DNA of 20,147 nucleotides from Tieghemiomyces parasiticus. Its lineage: Eukaryota > Kickxellomycota > Dimargaritomycetes > Dimargaritales > Dimargaritaceae. Position 1 is the stretch's first letter. Every line of letters begins with the position of its first letter. The DNA lies in assembly GCA_027575765.1 (NCBI GenBank), contig JANBPT010000883.1, positions 1 to 20,147 on the forward strand, in the 5' to 3' direction. Below the pieces are notes generated by a model that worked only from the letters and a program-made list of their open reading frames with translations, was not told the DNA's origin and made no database searches. Of this stretch, positions 11,229-19,336 are shown in pieces. Position numbers and translations under genes: made by a program.

Positions 11229-13396
11229 TCACCACATAGGCACACTCGAGCAGTCGTCTGCGCCAGGATCACCTGGAAAGCGAGATGGCACTGCGTCAGA
11301 AATAACATTACCCATACTGGTAACATGGCCGTTGTTCGGGGGTGGCTTGTGGCCTGGGGTCGAGTTGTATTTGCAGAGCGGGCAGCGGGCGGTGCGGGTG
11401 GTGAGCCATTTGTCGATGCACCCGCCGTGGAAGGCATGGCTACAAGGCAGCATGCGCAGGACCTCGCCGCAGCTGAACAGGTCTTCGCACACGGGGCACT
11501 GCGCGGGTCCGGCCAGATTGCGCTTCCGGAGTACCGTCATGATACTCTCATAGGTCGTGGTCTTTGGGATGCGGGTCCGACTGGCGTTAATAGATGACAT
11601 TTGTGTACGCCCGGTACCACGGCTGCCGAGGGCGGACGCTTCACCGCTACTGCTGGTCGCCAGAGATGCCAAGGGGAAGTCCTGCAGGGCAAATGTGTCG
11701 GTGGTCGCAGTCGAGGCCGCAGGATCAACGTGGCTTGCGCTGTCGTATTCTATTGGTGCCGAGGACGAGGTAGCGAGGACGCTTGGATTTGATTTCCGTT
11801 TTGCAGAGACCGTGGTCATCATCTGGGCCATGATGGGCAGGGTGCCGGGCTCTCTGGCACTCTGGGCCAGCAGTTTCGGGCTAGGTAGCGTGGTCACAAT
11901 CATTGAGTCGCCTGTGCTGAGTTGACCCATGTAGTCACCGGAGCTGGACTGGGTCCCAGAGAATCCCGACGACTTTTCCGATCTATTTGTGAACACGAGT
12001 GAGGCCGGACCAGTACCGTTGGCGTCGTCCAGGTACCGGCTCTTTTCAGCACTTTTACCGGACGGAGAGAACTCATCACCGTCACTGTCGCTATCCTCGT
12101 CGCTGGACGTCCCGAGGGTGTTGGCGGCGACCTTGAAGCGCTGAATGGCCGGAGCGGTGCAGAAGCGGAACTGACACCGGGTCTCGTCAGTGAAGCTCAC
12201 GCTCGGCAACTGGCGAAGTTGGTTGGCATTGAGTGCCGGCGCGTTACGGGTTCGAACAGGCTTAGCTAACAATGCCTGGATTCTCTGATTATTCTGGCTT
12301 GATTTGGCAACCTTCTTTGCAATAGCCGCACGTCGTTTGGCACGTCGGGCCCGGAGGAGCGTGAAGCATATCGCGCCTAAAACAATTCAGATTTGGTAGA
12401 AAAGGGAGGCAATGCTAAAATAGGTTAGAATTAGCCGAGAACGTCAAGCGACCTCCCAGTAACGACCAAAATGGCAAGACTGGGGGCAAATGACCACATT
12501 ATACCCCGTATGGTCGGTGCCGCCATACGCCTGTTGCTCTGGGGCCAACCCTATTGATCCTCTTAGTAAAGTACCTCTACACGGGGCTTCATCCCCTAAG
12601 GGTTGAGACGAAAGGTAAAAAAAAGGCGTACGGCAGTCTACTTACCAATGATGGTGATAACTAATATGGGGACCGTTACAGCGACGACAAGTGTGGTATT
12701 CACCTTAGCTCCCTCAGGACTATCCTTACTTGAAGTGATGCCACCAAACTCGATGCGACCCCAGACGCGGTGATAGTAGTTACCGTCCCAGTCTTGAGGG
12801 TAATCATTAAGCGTGCTATTCTGCCTGGCGCTACCCGGGCTCTTTTCATCGTTACCGCTCGGATCCTGTTGGAAGATGGAAAGCTGGTTCCCTATTTGCG
12901 TACCGACGGCGTTCGTTGCTGGAAAGAACGGCATTACAATGTGAGTCTGTATATGGTAAATCTCTTCGATTTTAACCGACAACCTAGCTGGATAAACGAT
13001 ACCGGCCTTGATCCGCGGGTGCTTGATTTTCTCTACGATTCGTGCGCCTTGGATGTAGTCCGATATTGGGATGACTGCGATGTGGTCGACCTTATCGAGA
13101 AGCGACGGTAAATTGTCAGCATCGTACAGAAAAAGTACACCTTGGAGTAATGGCGGGGTATTAGTCGTAATGAGGTTACTGTAGACATCCCCGCGGGTAA
13201 CTAACGTCGTGGTAGATAAGTTTCCCTCAATCGCGTAGGTCTGCGGATTTAGTTGAACCTGGTCATCGTGAATGTCTATGGAGCCCAGTTGGTAGCCCTT
13301 ACACCTCGCAAACAGTAATATTAGTAGAAACCATAGTTTGAGGAAGTAAGTCGCCCGGCAATGGTTGAAGAGCTGCTCGGAAGTCATAAACAACAC
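11229..13396 (-). CDS. PA-TM-RING-H2 E3 ubiquitin ligase, copy 2 (two exons, 632 aa)
   Basis: CDS is join(13396..12646, 12376..11229) on the minus strand. The donor is G|GTAAGTA and the acceptor TTTTAG|GC, phase 1 in a Gly codon. Residues 1-34 hold a signal peptide with hydrophobic core LKLWFLLILLFA. The lumenal PA-like domain (about 85-175) has GVLFLYD, VDHIAVIPI, HPRIKAGIVYPA and TNAVGTQ. It is clearly homologous to copy 1 but far more diverged than exon 2. Stalk residues YYHRVWGRIEFGGITSS match copy 1 closely. The TM helix is about 235-257, followed by RARRAKRR. The acidic Ser cluster is at 341-352 and the RING-H2 at 544-585 with all eight ligands. The linker and RING are identical in protein to copy 1, but the tail after PPPNN differs completely until the shared final hydrophobic-Trp pair. 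No AATAAA was found close to the stop. Codon 4 (ATG) is an alternative start. Function is inferred as for copy 1; cargo is probably different. Confidence 0.9.
11330..12253 (-). repeat. Near-identical tract shared with copy 1 (unit B)
   Basis: The partner of 5750-6673: 922 of 924 bases are identical and there are no gaps. Flanking bases on both sides, although still coding for homologous protein, are strongly diverged, giving sharp breakpoints. Confidence 0.95.
12377..12645 (-). other. Spliceosomal intron of RING copy 2 (269 nt, phase 1)
   Basis: The donor GTAAGT starts at 12645 and the acceptor TTAG ends at 12377. Splicing rebuilds the Gly codon and a continuous transmembrane helix (TIIGAICF), followed by a basic stop-transfer segment. 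As in copy 1, the intron begins with Lys-TAG in frame. The conserved core lies at 12474-12595. Confidence 0.88.
12474..12595 (-). other. Conserved intronic core, copy 2 (possible structured RNA)
   Basis: The counterpart of 6897-7018. The stem arms are CCCCGTGT (12586-12579, transcript sense) and ATACGGGG (12511-12504). The single change relative to copy 1 turns a G-C pair into a G-U wobble, so pairing is kept. Confidence 0.45.
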
Positions 13397-13399
13397 GGT

Positions 13400-15630
13400 A
13401 TAGAGATACTGTAGGATACCGGGCTTGTAAAGTACAAAGTAAATAGCAAGGGCAAAGAGGTAAACCTGCTGAGACGTTAGATGAGCAAGGTAGCAGCGAA
13501 GCGTATAGTGGTGCCGGTGGGACTAGTCAAGGGATATTCAAAGCCAGCCAGGTAAAGTTGCGGGCTCTTAAAAATGTAGGAACACGAGAGAATAAGAACA
13601 ATTAGATGTCACGAAAATGTACAGGGTATGCATAAACAGCAGGTGATGATGGGAAGAAAAATCAGGCATGACGCAAGAATTCGAATAACATGTGCATTAT
13701 GGTAAGTGTGGTGGCTAATTCTCGGGGGGGGGGGCGCTTGAGGAAGGGACGATATTTTATAGGATTGTCTCCCATACCTACTAGCGACGCGCAAACAGGG
13801 CAGCCCTGTCCTTCTGAACCATTATCAGATACTTTTTATAAAAAAAGAGTTAGGGGCCTAATGGGGCCATGAGTGACCACATCCGGCTGATCATCTTAAG
13901 GCAGAACAACCTCCGTCTGGTTGCCATGTACATCGGTAGGACGATCCATTTTGTACTGGATGGGGATGTCAAGGTGATCCAATGCCAAGGGCCAACTATG
14001 CTCGGCCAATACACTCACGGTTGCCGCCGCGGCTGTGGTGCCGGTACTTTTCTATGAGAGTGTTTGATAGACTGGGCTATTCAATATGCATTTCTAACTA
14101 CCCGACGAGTAATAACGGATTGGTGGTCACGATAATCGCTACCCAGGCTAGTCATTGAGAGATATAATCTCTGAGGAACCTGCACGACGAACCGGGTATG
14201 GCCGCTCCTCCATGGTGAGGGAGAGTAATCCCCTGTCTATGAATAGCTGTATCGTGTGCGTTATATCCCTCCGTTTACTTATAATGCTTTGTCAGCTATT
14301 AAGCCGCCCCATGTTAAAGGCCGACCAGCGCATATCGTACGTCAGTGGATCGAGTGGAAGACCACATCGGGATCTGAAATCCACCGTTGAGCATGAGTGG
14401 TGGGAGCGTTCGTGCGGGCCTTCACTGCCTGCTTCCGAATTAGATTTAGTCGTTGTGTCGGCCGAAAATGAGCTGCCCGCTTTTATACTACGGAGTACAG
14501 GACCAGGGATCAGGTAGTGAAGAAATAGGTCGAGTATTACCCTGGATAAAATTGACAATCATTGTGTATCACCGTCACCTACGGTTCGCTAGATTGGGTT
14601 GAAGCTGCTCACGCGGCCCACCAGAGCTATAATGCAGGGTCTCAGCATGCTAGACTCTCAGGCTATACCACCACTTTCCTAGGATAATTGTCGAGTAGCT
14701 ACCTAGGGAGTAGGCGATATACTAGGGTGGGGGTCAAAGTCCCCCATGGGAAAATTCCACCAATGTGGAAAGCCTCCGCGTATATCCGATCCCGCTGGCT
14801 ACTGGGTGTAACAGCCTATAATCAAGTGTAATATGGCCATATTTACACTCATGAACGACAGCGATCAACATTCTGCTGGGATTGCGGTGGCCGGAGCGAC
14901 GAAAGTTGAAACAGGCTCTCTGGGGCAGACGCTCTCCTGGTGGGCAAGTAGGTGTCACTATACAGGTTAGACGACTGTAGAGAAACTGCCCCCTTAGTCG
15001 ACCGAGCGTCCATCGAAAGGACCATGTTTTAAGCGGACATGGGGTAGCCATAGAGACAACGAGCTGATGCATATGTTGTGGGGATCGTATGTTCACTATA
15101 GAGTAAGCAATGGCGACTATTCCGCCCTTTGGCGTGGTCTATTATTATGCCCAGAGGGCATGGCTAATAATTAACCCCCCGGGCATAGTCTATGTGTGGT
15201 GATATTAACCTGCCTACTAGCCAGGTCACAGCATGGTAGTGAAGTGGCGCCCCCTTTATGTGGTACTCCGCCTTTATTGCTCCATCACCAACCCAAGATA
15301 TAGGGCCGTTCGGCATTGCAGATCACCCTTTCCCTATATCTGTTCGTTTACTTTTTGTTGAGAACCTCTCCCACCCTCACCTCTTACCCCACTTGCTGCG
15401 CTGGTCTTGTTGTCTCCTCCCTTTCTCTTTGGCCATACCTGGCCGACCAGCCTGCTGGTCCCCTCCTATCATGTGCCGAGTTTACGAAAATATAGTGTCG
15501 TCCTAGCAATGAAAATAAATTTATAAAGGCCGACTAGCGATCAACTCTATTAATTTCCATTCACCTATTACCCACATGAAGTAAAGTACACTGTTGAGTG
15601 GATTTTACAACAGACACTGGCCTACAAAGG
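13400..15630. other. Gene-poor spacer between RING copies 2 and 3
   Basis: No supported gene. The longest frames (14155-14517 plus, 120 codons; 14734-15096 minus, 120 codons) show no domain, signal peptide or plausible composition. An 11-G run sits at 13724-13734. G/C-rich short hairpins occur at 14728-14746 and 15147-15161. A pyrimidine-rich stretch lies at about 15260-15480. The fragment at 13865-14060 has coding-like GC content and is open in two opposite frames, but nothing is recognisable. Confidence 0.45.
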
Positions 15631-15634
15631 CAAA

Positions 15635-15640
15635 TTTATT
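15635..15640 (-). terminator. Poly(A) signal AATAAA of RING copy 3
   Basis: A canonical AATAAA on the minus strand, 25 nt after the copy 3 stop codon at 15668-15666. This parallels the signal after copy 1. Confidence 0.55.
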
Positions 15641-15665
15641 AGTGCCCTAGAGTGTGCGCGTCACT

Positions 15666-17831
15666 TCACCAGAGGGAAGTGTCAGGAATGCCTTTCGTAC
15701 CAGGGTCGTTTGAGAACTCTGGGGGAACTGTCTCAAAGGGGACAACACCCAAATCAGAAACAAGGTCATTGTTTGGTGGCGGTTTGTGGCCCGGAGTCGA
15801 GTTGTATTTGCAGAGGGGGCAGCGGGCGGTACGCGTTGTAAGCCACCTATCGACACAGTCGCTATGGAAGGCATGACTACAGGGCAGCATGCGCAGGACC
15901 TCGCCACTAGTGAACAGGCTTTCGCACACGGGGCACTGCGCAGGGCCGACTAGGTTGCGCCTGCGGAGTACTGTCATGATACTCTCATAGGTCGTAGCTT
16001 TCTGGGCTCGGGGCCGCTTTGAAGTGCGTGAAGGACGACAACAGTTGATAGTAGTGCTACTCCCGAAAGTCAAGGAAGTCAAGGGCGTGACCTGTACGGT
16101 GATGCTGTCGGGATTCAAGGCGTTGAGGTTAGGTACACTGAAGGCCGCCGCGGAGGTGTTCATACCAGCCCAGCTAACCTTGCCTAGTCCCATTACCAAT
16201 CGAGGGACGCCACTGGCGTCCCAAAACATGGTCGGTCGCTTGGCCGAAACCATGTTCACCACTTGTGTCACAGTGGACATGGTAATAGAATCCCGTGCCG
16301 CGAGAACAGGAAGATTCGGACTGGACAAAGGGCCCAAGGCGACCGGGTCGCCCGTGCCAAGGTGATTGCGATAACCTCCCAAGTTGGCCGGGGGCTTGAA
16401 ACCCCCGGACGCCACATCTGAGCTGCTAGTGAACACGAGTGAGGCCGGGCCGGTACCACCTGCGTCGTCCAAGTATCGGGTCTTCTCGGGGAAATAGACA
16501 GATAAAGATGGCTCGTCGCCGTCACTGTCACTTTCCTCGTCGCTGGACGTGCTGAGGGAGTCGGTAATGTTCTTGAAGCGCTGGATTGCAGGTATCGTAC
16601 AGTAGCGAAACTGAAATCGGACATCTTCAGTGAACGTTACGCTCGACAGCTGGCCAATCTGGTCGACGCTGAGTGGTGGCGCATTACGGGAATGTATAGG
16701 CTTAGCCAACAAGACCTGTATCCTCTTGTCATGGTGGTCAGGTTGGGGTTCTTGTTTAGCTAAGGTTGAACGGCGATTGGGGCGCCACATTCGATAATAC
16801 AGGAAACAGAGGATTCCTGCGGTGGGTGGATGGTAGAAGGAAGTATCCAATAATCAGTTACCCGTGAGGGAATTATCGTGGTTGCTAGTACCCGTTGGGT
16901 TAGTGCCAATATGAAGGTTGTGGTGCATAGTCCCTCGTCAGATGGATGGTTATCAAGGATAAGCGATTATTAGCCCGCCGCTTCGTAACGTCGACTCAAG
17001 ATAGGACACTGGCCCATTCAGCCGGCGCCCCTTCTCCAACACATAATGCCCGGTGCCAGGACTAACACAATCACATCAAGAAGGCTGATACTTACCAGCT
17101 AGGGTGAGCATCAATAGTGGTACGGTAATGGCGACAATGAGGGCCGTGTTTGGCTTGCGCGGGCCCGAATAACCTCTAGCAACGCAATCACCGTACCGGA
17201 TACGTCCCCACAGGCGACGATAATAGGTTTTGCTCCAGTCCCGGCCAGGGCCCACATTTGTGTCGTTCTGCGGTCTAGCGTTGGCTACGGCCTGGTCACT
17301 GTAGGCAACACCCTGATGGAAAGCCATCAATTGGCGGCTGATTTGTGTGCCGACGGCGTTCGTGGCCAGAAAGGACGCGAAAAGGGATGTTTGAATATCC
17401 CTGATGGTGCTTATACCGCCCGCTGGGGAAGCCGGGTACAGTATCCCGGCTTTGATACGCGGGTGGTTGACATCTTGGACGATTTCGTTACCGTGGGTAG
17501 TGTCTGAAATAGGAATGATGGCAATGTGGTCCACGTCGTTAATAAGAGCCGGTAGAGTAACCGGATCGTAGAGAAAGAACACGCCTTGGACTAGCAGGTG
17601 GCTTTGGGGACCCTGAAGGGGGGGACTGCTAATGTCTTTGGTTGCAAGGGTGGTTGTGGATAGGTTGGCCACTACCGAGAAGTCGTGTGCGTCCAGGGAA
17701 ATTTGGTCACTATAGATATCCGCTGAGGTTGGCGGAATGCATCGCACAGTCGAGCAAAAGAATAGAATGTATGTGAAGATCACGGCGGATACCGAGAAGG
17801 AGCTCTGGCGAGGCGTTAATACCGACCACAT
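15666..17831 (-). CDS. PA-TM-RING-H2 E3 ubiquitin ligase, copy 3 (two exons, 628 aa)
   Basis: CDS is join(17831..17096, 16816..15666) on the minus strand. The donor is G|GTAAGTA and the acceptor CCGCAG|GA, phase 1 in a Gly codon. Residues 1-33 are a signal peptide (VIFTYILFFCSTVRC). The lumenal PA-like domain is at about 80-170 (GVFFLYD, VDHIAIIPI, HPRIKAGILYPA, TNAVGTQ). The TM helix is about 230-252, followed by YYRMWRPNRRS. The acidic cluster SSDEESDSDGDE is at 336-347. The RING-H2 is at 540-581 with all eight Cys/His ligands and Trp in DRWL. It is the most diverged member: the linker between the acidic cluster and the RING is largely unalignable with copies 1 and 2. The 76 residues around the RING differ from copy 1 at only nine positions. 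Its tail (DPGTKGIPDTSLW) resembles that of copy 1 rather than copy 2. The predicted role is a membrane E3 ligase of the endolysosomal system. Confidence 0.9.
16817..17095 (-). other. Spliceosomal intron of RING copy 3 (279 nt, phase 1)
   Basis: The donor GTAAGT starts at 17095 and the acceptor CAG ends at 16817. Position and phase are identical to copies 1 and 2, interrupting the same Gly in the membrane helix (LTLAG|ILCF). Retention would add KYQPS then stop. The 122-nt core shared by the other two introns is not evident here. Confidence 0.85.
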
Positions 17832-18018
17832 GGCGCACGCATGAGCCGGTCAGCCAGTGAGTGACAGCTCGTCAGCTCTGTGGAATACGGCAGCCAGGTC
17901 GCCAGGGAGACCAGAACGAGGTAGCAGTTGGCCGCTGCCGAGCTAATGTGTGAGGATTAATAGTAAAACAGTGGAGTAAAGCACCCAGCTACGAAACGGC
18001 GTGTAGACTGAAGGAGTC

Positions 18019-18026
18019 TATAAATA
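18019..18026 (-). promoter_or_regulatory. TATTTATA element upstream of RING copy 3
   Basis: The minus strand reads CTTATTTATAGACTCC here, 187 nt before the ATG at 17831, at nearly the same spacing as the TATTTATA before copy 1. Copy 2 has only TTTTTAAG at about 13566-13574, roughly 170 nt before its ATG. Confidence 0.3.
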
Positions 18027-19265
18027 AGAACACTTCGACAAGGCGTGGTTATTAGATACACAGGTACAGAGTAAAGACGGTGACTATCAGAATATGGGCC
18101 ATGTCAGGAACACTATTAGGACCGAAGTAAGCAATTTAAAGGCGGATACGCAAGCAGGGCTATGGGCTTAATGAGACAGTGTCCCGCAACAGAATACCAA
18201 GTTATTTAAAAATAAAATGCATCGAAAGCGCCTTGAGAAAGTAACTGGACCATTCAGGTGCACTGGCGGGCGTCGGCCAGTGTATCGTAGCCGCTAATCA
18301 CGGCCCTTTGGCAAACCTTCCGACTCCTTGGCCGGCAATGGCAAAGGGTTGGCAGGGTATACTACAGGGCATGGGATGTTAGTCCACCTGCCCTCGATGC
18401 GGTCTATTCACTATGTGCCCATTAAAGGGAAAGTGGCAGTGCCGCCGATCCACGTCGCTGCTTCAGGCTTCCACCTTCCAAGCTTGCAGCCCGAGACACC
18501 AATCAGTCCATTGGGAAATGATCAGACAGGGATGTGCTGTCAACCATCAAAACAATGATAGACACGAGTGTGTGAGGTAAAGGCAGCCGACTTCGAGGGG
18601 GGGGCGAATCTCCCCTCCTTCTCACGCTGTGCCTCCTACCAACCTACAGCCATGACGGTACCTGCAGAGACACCTCGATTTGGCAGTTTTTCAGCGGTAT
18701 CATGTTTAAGAATGTCATCACCAGTTACCTGGTGAATGGACGAGAACATGGGAAAGGAGGGTCCCTCATGCGGTGCTGGCCGCCATGTGCGGACCTTTCA
18801 TTTTGGTGAGTTCAGGGCACAATCCATCAAGTGAGCAGAGACCACCCATCAAAGTCAGCCAGGCTACACGTAGCTCTGGTGAGGGAGCCCGGCTAACATT
18901 CTTACAGGTCCCGTTGTGACTTGAGAATGCAATCAAATGAGCTAGCGCAGACACAAACGAGTCGATACTAATCAAGAGTATAGTATAGCCGAACGTCATA
19001 CAAGGGTGTAAGTGTATCGTATATCACATGGTCTAGCCACATTGGCGCCGAAACGACATCCTGGTCAGATCCCGGCAGGCCACGACACCAGGGTAATTCA
19101 AACGATCATGCGCGGCGGACCAGAGCCGGTGTTTCGCAGGAACGGCTGGAGTATTATTTAACATGACTAGGTGAAAACCAACTGTCCGAGAGATATATTT
19201 CGTACTGCTTAAAAGCGGGGGATATATAAATGTCTAATTCATAAGGCAAAATCTAAGAGCACTGG

Positions 19266-19284
19266 ATATATATATATATATATA
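19266..19284. repeat. AT dinucleotide microsatellite
   Basis: A perfect (AT)9A run, 53 nt beyond the stop of the right-hand subtilase. It is probably within or near that gene's 3' UTR, where no AATAAA was found. Confidence 0.9.
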
Positions 19285-19336
19285 AATAGATAGAACAAGT
19301 GTGAGCCAAAACCTCCAAATCCGGTGGTAAAACCTC

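Larger units (their letters stand above)
17835..19336. other. Gene-poor spacer between RING copy 3 and the right subtilase
   Basis: This holds the copy 3 leader, then sequence without a supported gene. A plus-strand frame at 18328-18558, open upstream to about 18298, has protein-like composition but no ATG start or recognisable domain. A G8 run lies at about 18597-18604. The 3' flank of the right subtilase, including an AT microsatellite, occupies the end. Confidence 0.45.

Noticed and set aside
14155..14517. 120-codon plus-strand frame with overlapping minus-strand frame 14292-14558
   Set aside because: Both strands are open over the same stretch, neither shows a domain or signal, and residue use looks random.
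14728..14746. Hairpin TGGGGG-7 nt-CCCCCA
   Set aside because: A short G/C stem in a region with several G/C runs; expected by chance in 20 kb and not adjacent to any gene end.
14734..15096. 120-codon minus-strand frame in the copy 2-copy 3 spacer
   Set aside because: Rich in Arg, Cys and His with no motif; consistent with a chance open frame.
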